A DNA stretch of 18,981 nucleotides from Gammaproteobacteria bacterium (GTDB lineage Bacteria > Pseudomonadota > Gammaproteobacteria > Steroidobacterales > Steroidobacteraceae): contig VBNP01000123.1 in NCBI GenBank assembly GCA_005877965.1, positions 1-18,981 on the forward strand. Direction: 5' to 3'. Below are positions 1 to 7,677 of this stretch, one piece after another; position 1 is the first letter of the stretch; the number at the start of each line of letters is the position of its first letter. The translations under genes and the position numbers were made by a program. The notes below the pieces were generated by a model. The model saw nothing but the letters and a program-made list of their open reading frames with translations, did not search any database and was not told the origin of the DNA.

Positions 1-432
1 GACCGGTGCCTCGCTGGAACGGACGTTCCCGCCGCCCTGGCCCTCGGTCGTCGAGGACGCGAGCAGCAGCTGCTCCGCACACAAGCGGCGCAGCAAACGC
101 CCGAGCGCCTGGCTGTCGCGCATGTGCCGCAGGATGCAGGCCGTCTTGATCTGGTGCATCGCGTAGATCATGCCGGTCGAAGCGCACGACTGAGCCAACT
201 GGTAGCAGACGTCCGCGACCTGCGCCAGATCGGCGCCTTCGCCACCGAGCCTCTGCGGCACCAGGATGCCGAGCAGGCGCTGCGACTTGACGGCCGCGAA
301 CGCCTCCTCGGGGAAGCGGGCGGCGCTGTCGACGGATGCGGCGTGCTGCGCGGCGACCGCGGTGGCCGCCTGCACGCGTGTCTTGAAGTCGACCGGGGTG
401 CCGGCCGCCATGACCGATGGTGCTTTGATCAT
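1..432 (-). CDS. Acyl-CoA dehydrogenase, N-terminal part (cut by window edge)
   Basis: The 144 codons visible from the ATG at 432 encode the all-helical N-terminal domain of an FAD-dependent acyl-CoA dehydrogenase. Seen: a helical leader, then PEEAFAAVKSQRLLGILVP and RLGGEGADL, then CASTGMIYAMHQIKTACILR, the typical pattern of this family, and finally ASSTTEGQGGGNVRSSE, which leads into the flavin and substrate domain. The flavin-binding and catalytic C-terminal parts lie outside the window. Family members oxidise an acyl-CoA (or acyl-ACP) thioester at the alpha-beta bond. The start overlaps the stop of a possible small upstream gene by ATGA, and a second in-frame ATG lies seven codons further in. 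It is divergent from the MetA-like/ACP pair, so a role in the same pathway is possible but inferred. Substrate cannot be told. Confidence 0.85.
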   Translation of the reverse strand, partial: MIKAPSVMAAGTPVDFKTRVQAATAVAAQHAASVDSAARFPEEAFAAVKSQRLLGILVPQRLGGEGADLAQVADVCYQLAQSCASTGMIYAMHQIKTACILRHMRDSQALGRLLRRLCAEQLLLASSTTEGQGGGNVRSSEAPV

Positions 433-554
433 TCTACCGACGCCGCCAGGCAATCGAGCGGCGCGTCGGAGGACTCAGTGGCCTTCGCCGCATCCTTGGC
501 CGCCTCGACAAGCTCAAGCTGGTGTTCGTCGCCTCCATGCGTCTTCCGGCTCAT
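429..554 (-). CDS. Possible 41-residue small protein overlapping the acyl-CoA dehydrogenase start
   Basis: An ATG at 554 opens a 42-codon frame that ends in TGA at 431-429. That TGA shares ATGA with the start of the dehydrogenase gene, the arrangement usual for translationally coupled genes. The peptide is hydrophilic and probably helical (MSRKTHGGDEHQLELVEAAK, then DAAKATESSDAPLDCLAASV). It has no membrane segment or signal peptide, and I do not recognise it. Third codon positions are mostly G or C, like the neighbours. Against it, the purine run AAGAAGG directly abuts the ATG and would be too close for a normal ribosome binding site. It could be a leader peptide or a chance frame. Confidence 0.35.
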   Translation of the reverse strand: MSRKTHGGDEHQLELVEAAKDAAKATESSDAPLDCLAASVE

Positions 555-656
555 CCTTCTTCGCTCGTCGTCGAAGCTGTGCGCCAGTAGTGTTAACAGT
601 CCCTGACAAGTACCCTACTGCTGCATGACGGGCATCGCAATAAGGGGCGAGGAGTA

Positions 657-1661
657 ATGCCACTGCAGGTCGAGCCGGCGCGATCCGCAACGCCGCCCGT
701 GCACGGCGGCCGCGCTCATCGCCCCGGCTCGCACGCCATCGTCATCGGTGTGCTCAACAATATGCCGGACCCGGCCCTCGAGGCAACCGAGCGCCAGTTC
801 AGCAGCCTGCTGCAAGCCGCGACGGGCTCTCATCCGGTGCGGCTGCGCTTCTCCTGCCTCCCGGGAGTGCCGCGCGGACCGGCCGCCCGCGAGCGCATCG
901 AACGCACCTATTGGCGACTCGAGGAGTTGCTGCGGCAGGCGCCGGATGCACTCATCGTCACCGGAACGGAGCCGCGCGCGGCCTCGTTGAGCGATGAGCC
1001 CTACTGGGCGCAGTTCGTGGAGGTGCTCGACTGGGCCGAAGCCCACACGGTCTCGAGCATCTGGTCGTGCCTCGCCGCTCACGCCGCCGTTGAGGTGCTC
1101 GACGGCGTCCGCCGCCGGCGCCTCGAGCAGAAGCGCTTCGGCGTCTTTGAGCACGCCGTTCTCGCGGGCCACCCGCTCGTGCGTGGCGTCTGCGCGCCGC
1201 TGCGCATGCCACATTCCCGCTGGAACGAGCTGCCGGTGGCGCAGCTGCGCTCCACCGGCTATGCGATCCTCAGCTGTTCGCCCGAGTCGGGTGCGGACGT
1301 GTTCGTGAAGCAGCGCCGGAGCCTCCACCTTTTCTTCCAGGGTCATCCGGAGTACGAGCGCACCACGCTGTTCAAGGAGTACCGGCGCGATGTGGGGCGG
1401 TTCCTGAGCGGGGAGCAGTCGACTTACCCACCTCTGCCCTGCCGCTACTTCTCCGCCGAGGCGACGGCGGCGCTGCGCGAGTTCCAGGATCGCGCGCTGT
1501 CGCAGCGCACGGCCGAGTTGCTCACCGACTTCCCGGCCGCCGCCGCGGCTGGCGCACTCAGCAGCTGGCGGCCCGCGGCGCTCACGATGTACCGCAACTG
1601 GCTGTCGTGGGTCGCGAAGGCGAAGGCCGCCGCGGGCACGGCCGTCCAGGCGCAGGCATGA
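657..1661 (+). CDS. MetA-type homoserine O-acyltransferase-like protein, divergent
   Basis: A 334-residue protein of the MetA/HTS family (class I glutamine-amidotransferase-like fold), which moves an acyl group from CoA to the homoserine hydroxyl. Visible hallmarks: VLNNMPDPALEATERQF near residues 30-46, DALIVTG near 99-105, the nucleophile elbow SIWSCLAAHAAV with Cys138, HSRWNELP near 184-191, and FFQGHPEYE with His230 and Glu232. Cys138, His230 and Glu232 match E. coli Cys142, His235 and Glu237. It differs from standard MetA where NLMPKKIETE is expected (here NNMPDPALEATE) and after the TG motif, where the residue that sets succinyl or acetyl preference is expected (here TGTEPRAAS). The start is preceded by AAGGGGCGAGGAG. 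Its stop overlaps the ACP start by ATGA, suggesting an ACP-linked acyl donor. Exact acyl donor and acceptor are unknown. Confidence 0.8.
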   Translation: MPLQVEPARSATPPVHGGRAHRPGSHAIVIGVLNNMPDPALEATERQFSSLLQAATGSHPVRLRFSCLPGVPRGPAARERIERTYWRLEELLRQAPDALIVTGTEPRAASLSDEPYWAQFVEVLDWAEAHTVSSIWSCLAAHAAVEVLDGVRRRRLEQKRFGVFEHAVLAGHPLVRGVCAPLRMPHSRWNELPVAQLRSTGYAILSCSPESGADVFVKQRRSLHLFFQGHPEYERTTLFKEYRRDVGRFLSGEQSTYPPLPCRYFSAEATAALREFQDRALSQRTAELLTDFPAAAAAGALSSWRPAALTMYRNWLSWVAKAKAAAGTAVQAQA

Positions 1662-1963
1662 TGGTCCGGGCCATGAACGAGCTCACAACCGACGGCCTCT
1701 CCGACCGCACGACGCGTGAGCGCCTGATCGACTTGATCAGGCAGATTCTCGGGCCGCCGGCCGCCTCCCGACCTCTGCCGATCGATGCGCGCCTGAGCGA
1801 GCTCGGGATGAGCTCCATCAAGATGGTCAACCTCATGCTCGCGATCGAGGTCGAGTTCGATCTCACGATTCCGCAGGCCGAGATTACCCCGGACAATTTC
1901 CGCTCCATTGCCTCGGTCGAGCTGCTGGTGCGGCGGCTCGGCGCATCAAACGGCGGCGGTTAG
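1658..1963 (+). CDS. Acyl carrier protein (first of two)
   Basis: A 101-residue carrier protein. The phosphopantetheine site is in SELGMSSIKMVNLMLAIE, with Ser53 (second Ser of SS) the expected attachment residue. The usual Asp-Ser pair is Ser-Ser here, a variant seen in stand-alone ACPs. Helix I (TTRERLIDLIRQIL) and the later FDLTIPQAEITPDNFRSIAS also fit the fold. ATG codons at 1658, 1661 and 1673 are all in frame. The first gives an ATGA overlap with the MetA-like gene, so the two are probably translationally coupled and work together. It would carry an acyl group as a thioester for a partner enzyme. The 3' end overlaps the 3' end of the convergent decarboxylase gene by 18 bp. Confidence 0.85.
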   Translation: MMVRAMNELTTDGLSDRTTRERLIDLIRQILGPPAASRPLPIDARLSELGMSSIKMVNLMLAIEVEFDLTIPQAEITPDNFRSIASVELLVRRLGASNGGG

Positions 1964-3358
1964 CGCGGCGACGAGCTCATCGACGTCGGCGAGGCTGGTC
2001 TCGCCGTGCGTTGCACACACCCTTAAGACCTCGCGCCCCTCAAAGGTCGCGCACGCGACCCAGGCGCGCCCGGAAGCGCGCACGCAGCGCACGATGTCGC
2101 CGACCCCGGGGTGCCCGGGCGGCGGGACCGCGCACAGCACCGCCAGGCGCGAGTCATTGGCCACGGACCAACCGTGCGCGAGAAGCCGCGCCTTGACCCG
2201 CTCGATCACCTCCACGGCCCGCTCGACGTGCGCGGCATAGCCCTGCCAGCCGGCCGCGGCGAGTGCGAGAAACAAGCGCAGGCCCATGAAGCGCCGCGAC
2301 CACTGCAGGGTGTTCAGGTAGGGATCGAGGCTCTGCGCATTGGAGGGCATGAAGTCGGCCCTGACGCGAAATGCCTCGCTCAACACCGCCGGGTGTCTGG
2401 TGATGAACATGCCGCAGCCCATGGTCGTCGCGAACCATTTGTGCGCGTCGATGGTGAGGGAGTCCGCCAGCTCGATGCCCGCGAGCAGCCCCCGCAGCCG
2501 ATCCGAGCACAGCGCCGCTCCACCCCATGCGGCATCGACGTGGTACCACAGGCCGTGCTCGCGAGCGATCTGCGCGCAGCTCGCCAGCGGGTCAACCATG
2601 CCGCCGCCGGTCGTGCCGGCCGTGGCTGAGATGAGCACGGGGACCCGCCCCTGCTTGCGATCGTGAGCGACGCTGTGCGCGAGGGCGCGCGCATCCATGC
2701 GGCCCTGTCCGTCGGTGGCGATGAGCCGCAGCGCGGCGCGCCCGACACCCGCCTGGTGCACGATCTTGAACCAGGCGGGCTGACACTCGCACGAGGTGTA
2801 CACGGCGAGGGGACCGGCAAATGCCCGCACCCCCTCGTCGGAATATCGGGGTTCCGAGCGCGTCAGCGCGCACACCAGCGCGGTGTAGTTCGCCTCCGAG
2901 CCGCCGGTGGTGAAATGTCCTGACGCCTCCGCGGGCAAGCCGGCGCGTTGTGCGATCGCGCGGATGAGGTGTGCTTCGATCTCGACCGGCGCCGGGGATG
3001 AGCCCGAGCTCGCCAGCTGCGGATTGAAGGCGCCGGCGATACGATCGGCGCACTGCGAGGGGAAGCCGGCGGCCGGATTGAACAGACCGAAGTAACGCGG
3101 GTGCGTCATGTGAGTGACGCCGTGCTCGAGTTGCGCGATCGTCCATTCGAGCAGCGGCTCGATCGGACACGGGGTGTGGAAATCAAAGCCGGCGAGCTCG
3201 CGGCGAAATCTCGCCATGTCGAGCGTCGGCGTGACGGACCCGCGGGCGACCCGCTCCCCGGCCCCCGCCAGCTCGCGTGTCAGCAGATCATCCAGGCGCA
3301 CGCGCAGCTCGCGAGCGGGAAATAGCGCGGGCACCGGCGGTGGCAGTTCCTCGCTCAC
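1946..3358 (-). CDS. PLP-dependent group II amino-acid decarboxylase
   Basis: A pyridoxal-phosphate enzyme of the aromatic-amino-acid/glutamate/diaminobutyrate decarboxylase group. Seen in order: THPRYFGLFNP, FTTGGSEANYTALVCALTR (phosphate-binding region), ISATAGTTGGGMVDP, WYHVDAAWGG with the Asp that pairs with the PLP ring nitrogen, and SLTIDAHKWFATTMGCGMF with the Schiff-base lysine (residue 307 from the GTG start). It removes CO2 from an L-amino acid to give an amine; the substrate cannot be read from the sequence. I prefer the GTG at 3358, just after the metY stop, with GAGGGG overlapping that stop. An ATG at 3427 would lie 53 bp inside metY and add a proline-rich stretch without family character. 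It lies downstream of metY on the same strand, probably in one transcript. Confidence 0.88.
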   Translation of the reverse strand: MSEELPPPVPALFPARELRVRLDDLLTRELAGAGERVARGSVTPTLDMARFRRELAGFDFHTPCPIEPLLEWTIAQLEHGVTHMTHPRYFGLFNPAAGFPSQCADRIAGAFNPQLASSGSSPAPVEIEAHLIRAIAQRAGLPAEASGHFTTGGSEANYTALVCALTRSEPRYSDEGVRAFAGPLAVYTSCECQPAWFKIVHQAGVGRAALRLIATDGQGRMDARALAHSVAHDRKQGRVPVLISATAGTTGGGMVDPLASCAQIAREHGLWYHVDAAWGGAALCSDRLRGLLAGIELADSLTIDAHKWFATTMGCGMFITRHPAVLSEAFRVRADFMPSNAQSLDPYLNTLQWSRRFMGLRLFLALAAAGWQGYAAHVERAVEVIERVKARLLAHGWSVANDSRLAVLCAVPPPGHPGVGDIVRCVRASGRAWVACATFEGREVLRVCATHGETSLADVDELVAALTAAV

Positions 3359-3374
3359 GCGCGCTTCAAGCCCC

Positions 3375-4649
3375 TCAGCCGCTGGTGGCGGCGGTGAGTG
3401 CCTGGTCGAGGTCGGCGATGATGTCATCGATGTGCTCGATGCCGACGCTCAGGCGCAGGGTCTCAGGCCCAATGCCCGCGAGGCGCTGCTCTTCCGCCGA
3501 CATCTGCCGGTGCGTCGTCGATGCGGGATGACACGCCAGAGACTTCGCATCCCCCAGGTTCACCAGACGCTTGAACAGGCGCAGGGCGTCGTAGAAGCGG
3601 GTACCGGCATCGTAGCCGCCGCGAATCGCGAAGGTCAGCAGCGAGCACGCCCGCCCGCCGAGATATTTCTGCACCAGCGGATAGTACGGGCTGTCGGGGA
3701 AGCCCGCGTAACTGACCGAGGCGACGCGCCGGTCGGCGCGCAGGAATTCCGCAACGCGCCGCGCATTCTCGACGTGCCGCTCCATGCGCAGCGCCACCGT
3801 CTCGATACCCTGCAGCAGCAGAAAGGCGCTGAGGGGCGACAGTACCGCGCCCATGGTTCTTTGATAGACGCTGCGACAGCGGCCGATGTAGGCTTGCGGC
3901 CCGTAGTGCTCGGTGTAGACGAGTCCATGATAGGAATCGTCCGGCTGCGTCAGCATCGGGAATCGTGCGCCATGCGCCTCCCAGGGGAACTTGCCGGCAT
4001 CCACAATGATGCCGCCGAGCGTGGTGCCGTGGCCGCCGAGGAACTTGGTGAGCGAGTGCACTACCACGTCCGCGCCGTAGTCGATGGGGCGAACCAGCAT
4101 CGGGGTTGGCACCGTGTTATCGACGATCAGCGGCACCCCGGCGCGATGCGCCACTGCGGCAATCGCCTCCAGGTCGCAGACATTGCCGGCGGGATTGCCG
4201 ACCGTCTCGCAGAATACGGCACTGGTGCTCTCGTCGATGAGGGCCGCGAGATCCGCAGGCTTATCGGACCTGGAGAACCTCGTTTTGACTCCGTACCGGG
4301 GCAGGATGTGCGCGAGCAGCGTATGGGTGGTCCCATACAGCTGCGGCACCGAAACGAGGGTCCGGCCCTCTTCCGTCACGGCCAGCACCGCGAAGTGCAC
4401 CGCCGCCTGCCCGGTACTCACGCTCAGGGCATCCACACCCCCCTCGAGGTCGGCGACGCGCCGCTCGAGCACCGCGTTGGTCGGGTTGGAGATGCGCGAG
4501 TAGCGATAGCCCTCGACCTCGAGGTCGAACAGGGCCGCGCCATGCGCGGCGCTATCGAAGGCGTAGGCAACCGTCTGGTAGATCGGCACGGCGACGGATT
4601 TGGTGCTCGGGTCGCAGTCGAAGCCGCTGTGCACCTGTTGGTCTGACAT
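3375..4649 (-). CDS. metY: O-acylhomoserine sulfhydrylase (MetY type)
   Basis: A 424-residue PLP enzyme of the Cys/Met metabolism family. It fits the O-acetylhomoserine sulfhydrylase branch best: QTVAYAFDSAAHGAALFDLE, YRYSRISNPTNAVLE, STGQAAVHFAVLAV, the PLP lysine in VVHSLTKFLGGHGTTLGG (Lys202), then YHGLVYTEHYGPQAYIGRCR and LSPLSAFLLLQGIETVALRM, and a C-terminal NLGDAKSLACHPASTTHRQM. These enzymes eliminate the acyl group of O-acylhomoserine and add sulfide, or in some biosynthetic relatives another nucleophile, at the gamma carbon. The start at 4649 begins directly with the conserved domain (HSGFDCDP). A longer start at 4709, after GGGGAG, would add 20 residues and touch the divergent gene. 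The nearby MetA-like acyltransferase would provide its substrate. Confidence 0.92.
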   Translation of the reverse strand: MSDQQVHSGFDCDPSTKSVAVPIYQTVAYAFDSAAHGAALFDLEVEGYRYSRISNPTNAVLERRVADLEGGVDALSVSTGQAAVHFAVLAVTEEGRTLVSVPQLYGTTHTLLAHILPRYGVKTRFSRSDKPADLAALIDESTSAVFCETVGNPAGNVCDLEAIAAVAHRAGVPLIVDNTVPTPMLVRPIDYGADVVVHSLTKFLGGHGTTLGGIIVDAGKFPWEAHGARFPMLTQPDDSYHGLVYTEHYGPQAYIGRCRSVYQRTMGAVLSPLSAFLLLQGIETVALRMERHVENARRVAEFLRADRRVASVSYAGFPDSPYYPLVQKYLGGRACSLLTFAIRGGYDAGTRFYDALRLFKRLVNLGDAKSLACHPASTTHRQMSAEEQRLAGIGPETLRLSVGIEHIDDIIADLDQALTAATSG

Positions 4650-4710
4650 CCACTGCTCAGACCGCGCCTGCGCATCGGAGGCGCGGACGCAATCGGCACC
4701 GTTTCTCATT

Positions 4711-6504
4711 ATGAGCGCTCCCCGCCCTGAAAACATGCGATCACCGGTCAAAGCCTGGTTGCGCGCGCTCGCGGCGACCGCCCCGATCGAGCGCGGCCAG
4801 GCGCCGATCCTGCCGCTGCTGATCGACACGCTGGCCGAACGCTTCGATGCGGCGCCAGCGCTGCTCGCGCGCGACGCCGCTCTCAGTTATCGCGGGCTCG
4901 CGCAGGCGGCCAGCCGTTACGCGCGCTGGGGCCTCGCCCAGGGCCTGAGAGCGGGGGACGTCGCGTGCCTGCTGATGGGGAACTGCCCCGACTACATGGC
5001 CATCTGGCTCGGCCTATCCCGCATCGGCGTCACCGTGTCGCTTCTCAATACCAACCTGACCGGTGAGCCGCTGGCCCACGCCATCCAGGTCGTGGCCCCG
5101 CGCTGCGTCCTCGTCGGGGCACCGCTGTACGCCGGGCTCAAGACGGCGCGCGCGCGCCTTCCGGGCGCGCTCGCCTGCTGGGCACACGGCGCGGGCGAGC
5201 CGGATCTGCCGCGGCTCGACCTGGAGGCCGCGCGCATGCCGGCAGATCGGTTGACCGACTCGGAGCAGCCGGCGCCCTCGCTCGAGGACCGCGCGCTCTT
5301 CATCTACACCTCGGGCACTACCGGGCTCCCCAAGGCGGCCAACGTCAGCCATTTTCGCCTCATGCAGTGGATCCACTGGTTTGCGGGCCTGATGGACACC
5401 GGACCCTCCGATCGCATGTACAACTGCCTGCCGATGTACCACAGCATCGGCGGGGTGGTGGCGACCGGCGCGCCGCTGGTGGGGGGCGGTGCCGTGGTGC
5501 TGCGCGAGCGGTTCTCGGCACGCGAGTTCTGGCAGGACCTCGTGCAAGAGCGCTGCACGCTCTTTCAGTACATCGGTGAACTGTGCCGTTATCTGCTCGC
5601 GACCCCGCCCCAGGCGCAGGAGAGGCGGCACGCGCTCAGGCTGTGCTGCGGCAACGGCCTGCGGGCGGAGGTCTGGGAACAGTTCCAGAGCCGCTTCCGC
5701 ATTCCGCAGATTCTGGAGTACTACGCCGCGACCGAAGGCAGCTTCTCTCTGTACAACTGCGAAGGGCGCACCGGCGCGATCGGCAGGATTCCGGCGTTCC
5801 TTGCGCATCGCGTGCCCGTCGCCCTGGTCAAATTCGACACCGAAGCCGGCGCTCCCATGCGGGACGAGGCGGGACAGTGCCTGCGGTGCGCGCCCAATGA
5901 GGTCGGCGAGGCCATCGGGGCGCTGTCGAAGGAAAGCGGCGGGCACGGCGGGCGCTTCGAAGGCTATGCCGATCCGCAGGCGTCGCAGCAGAAAATCCTC
6001 CGCGATGTCTTTGCCGCGGGAGATGCCTGGTATCGCACCGGCGATCTGATGCGCCAGGACGATCAGGGGTTTTTCTACTTCGTCGATCGCGTTGGCGACA
6101 CCTTTCGCTGGAAGGGCGAGAACGTCTCCACCGGCGAGGTCGCCGCCGTCATCAGCGCCTGCCCGGGCGTGAGCGATGCCGCCGTGTACGGAGTCGCCGT
6201 GCCGGGGACCGAGGGGCGTGCGGGCATGGCGGCCATCGTGGTTGAGGCGCGGTTCGAGCCGGCGGCCTTGCGGCCCCACCTGCAGGCCCTACCGGCCTAC
6301 GCGCGGCCGCTGTTCCTGAGGATCGTGCCGACGATGGAGCTCACCGGCACCTTCAGGCTCAAGAAAAACGAGCTTGCGCTGCAGGGATACGATCCGGCGC
6401 GGGTCAGCGACCCACTGTATTTCGACGACCGGGCGCTCGAGGCTTACGTGAAGATCGATGCGGCCCTGTACGAGCGCATTCGCGCCGGGCGCCTGCGTCT
6501 GTAG
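4711..6504 (+). CDS. FATP/FadD6-like long-chain acyl-CoA synthetase
   Basis: A 597-residue class I adenylate-forming enzyme. The P-loop YTSGTTGLPK is at residues 199-208. MYNCLPMYHSIGGVVATGAP, LEYYAATEGSFSLYNCEGR and ALVKFDTEAG are the pattern of the very-long-chain/FATP (SLC27-like, FadD6) branch. YRTGDLM is at 441-447, followed by YFVDRVGDTFRWKGENVSTG and the C-terminal TGTFRLKKNELALQGYDP. It would activate a fatty acid with ATP and load CoA, possibly during membrane transit. The ATG at 4711 lacks a clear ribosome binding site; an ATG at 4735 is an alternative. It is divergent from metY, only 61 bp from the chosen metY start. It may supply acyl groups to the cluster or serve ordinary lipid metabolism. 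Confidence 0.9.
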   Translation: MSAPRPENMRSPVKAWLRALAATAPIERGQAPILPLLIDTLAERFDAAPALLARDAALSYRGLAQAASRYARWGLAQGLRAGDVACLLMGNCPDYMAIWLGLSRIGVTVSLLNTNLTGEPLAHAIQVVAPRCVLVGAPLYAGLKTARARLPGALACWAHGAGEPDLPRLDLEAARMPADRLTDSEQPAPSLEDRALFIYTSGTTGLPKAANVSHFRLMQWIHWFAGLMDTGPSDRMYNCLPMYHSIGGVVATGAPLVGGGAVVLRERFSAREFWQDLVQERCTLFQYIGELCRYLLATPPQAQERRHALRLCCGNGLRAEVWEQFQSRFRIPQILEYYAATEGSFSLYNCEGRTGAIGRIPAFLAHRVPVALVKFDTEAGAPMRDEAGQCLRCAPNEVGEAIGALSKESGGHGGRFEGYADPQASQQKILRDVFAAGDAWYRTGDLMRQDDQGFFYFVDRVGDTFRWKGENVSTGEVAAVISACPGVSDAAVYGVAVPGTEGRAGMAAIVVEARFEPAALRPHLQALPAYARPLFLRIVPTMELTGTFRLKKNELALQGYDPARVSDPLYFDDRALEAYVKIDAALYERIRAGRLRL

Positions 6505-6512
6505 CGAGCGCG

Positions 6513-6531
6513 CGCCGCCCGCCTCGCGGCG
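6513..6531. terminator. Short GC-rich hairpin between convergent genes
   Basis: CGCCGC at 6513-6518 and GCGGCG at 6526-6531 can form a 6-bp stem with a 7-nt loop in the 40 bp between two converging genes. It has no T run on either side, so it would be a weak or non-classical terminator acting in either direction. Confidence 0.3.
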
Positions 6532-6544
6532 TTGAGACTTTCGG

Positions 6545-7673
6545 TTACCGCCGCGATGCCGCCAACCTGGGCTCGAGGTTGGGCGATTGGGTCAGCGCGA
6601 GGACCGCGTAGGCCGTCGCCGCATCACTCATGAACCGGCCGACATCGCTCGAGGGATTGCGGCGCTTGTTCAAGGAGCGCGTGACCCAGAAGCCCTCCGG
6701 CCCGCGGATCCAGGGCCCTCCGTGCCCGCGCTGATTGCGCACCAACCAGGTGAGGCCGCGTCGCACTTCCTCGCCCGCGCGCGGCGTGGCCGTCTGCTCG
6801 AGCACGAGCGTGACCAGGCCCGTCGCATAACCGTCGCTGTCCGGGTCGCGCAGCAGTTCACCGCGCCGGCTCGCCGGCGAAACCAGCCCGTAGCGCCGCT
6901 TCGATGAGCGCCTGACGTTGCTCGGAGGCCAGAAGCCCCTCGAGTCTCGTCGAGGCCCACAGCAGCACCAGGCGATGGTGCAGGGACTGCGCCGGGTAAT
7001 TGCGCGCCAGGTATTCGCGCAACAACTGCAGACGATCCTGGATCTGCGGGATCGATCGATAGTCCTCAGGTGCGACTCCGACCGCCAGGGCCGCGAGCGC
7101 GGCCCCGTAGTACTGCGCGTCCGGTACTTCCCAGGGTGCCAGGTTGAAGTCGAGCCACGCCCAGGCTCCCCGGTCAGGCCCACTCCCCTGCTGTACGGCC
7201 CACATGTTGTCGAGCGCCGCGCGGGCGTCGGCGCCGAGGCGAGCGCTGCGGGCCTCATCCCAGGCCAGCATCAGCGCACTCAGCACGGCTTCGGTGCCGC
7301 GGGATTGGGCGCTCTTGCCCGGCCCGTGCCGCTCGTCGGTATAGAAGGGGCGGGTCGCGCCCCACAGCCGTACGCGTTGTCTGACGTCGTCCATGAGCTG
7401 GCGCTCGGGGACGGTGGGAGCCACCTCGGCGAGCGCCGCGCGAAGACTCGGGCGCGCGAGAGCGTAGGGCATCGCCGTATGGCAGGAGAAGCAGAACGTC
7501 CCGCGATCGCGCGCCGCGCCCGACCATCCCATCCACCACTCGATCCTGCGGTCGAGGTACGCGGCCGCGGCCTGCGGATCCCAGGAGTTTACGGGTACGC
7601 GGTGGTGCGAGCAGGCGGCAATCGCGATCGCAACGCAGGAGATCGCAGCGCTACGAGTCACCCGCGCGCCCAT
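6545..7673 (-). pseudogene. Terpene-cyclase-fold (squalene cyclase-like) lipoprotein with CxxCH motif, frameshifted
   Basis: Two frames make up one gene. The first part (7673 to about 6870) starts with a lipoprotein signal peptide whose lipobox is IAAC (Cys21). It continues with AYLDRRIEWWMGW, then a c-type heme-like motif CFSCH (Cys61, Cys64, His65) followed by TAMPYALARPSLR. Next are alpha/alpha-toroid helices (RGTEAVLSALMLAWDEAR, GAWAWLDFNLAPWEVPDAQY, YYGAALAALAVG). This frame stops at 6858. The family-like sequence resumes in the +1 frame with DPDSDGYATGLVTLVLEQTA, TWLVRNQRGHGGPWIRG and DAATAYAVLALTQS, ending at 6545. The join lies between about 6858 and 6900. The family resembles squalene-hopene cyclase/prenyltransferase repeats, but no cyclase catalytic motif is seen. 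It is the last gene of the ACP-ligase-reductase operon, 4 bp after the reductase. The shift may be true decay or a sequencing error. Confidence 0.7.
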
Positions 7674-7677
7674 ACGG

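Noticed and set aside
591..598. TGTTAACA palindrome upstream of the MetA-like gene
   Set aside because: An isolated 8-bp palindrome; no repeat of it and no promoter elements at proper spacing were seen.
124..606. Long plus-strand frames opposite the acyl-CoA dehydrogenase
   Set aside because: They are antisense to a clear dehydrogenase N-terminus and show no family resemblance; GC-rich DNA gives such frames by chance.
3114..4646. A 510-codon plus-strand frame opposite metY and the decarboxylase
   Set aside because: Both minus-strand genes have complete PLP motifs; this frame spans two genes and looks like antisense translation.
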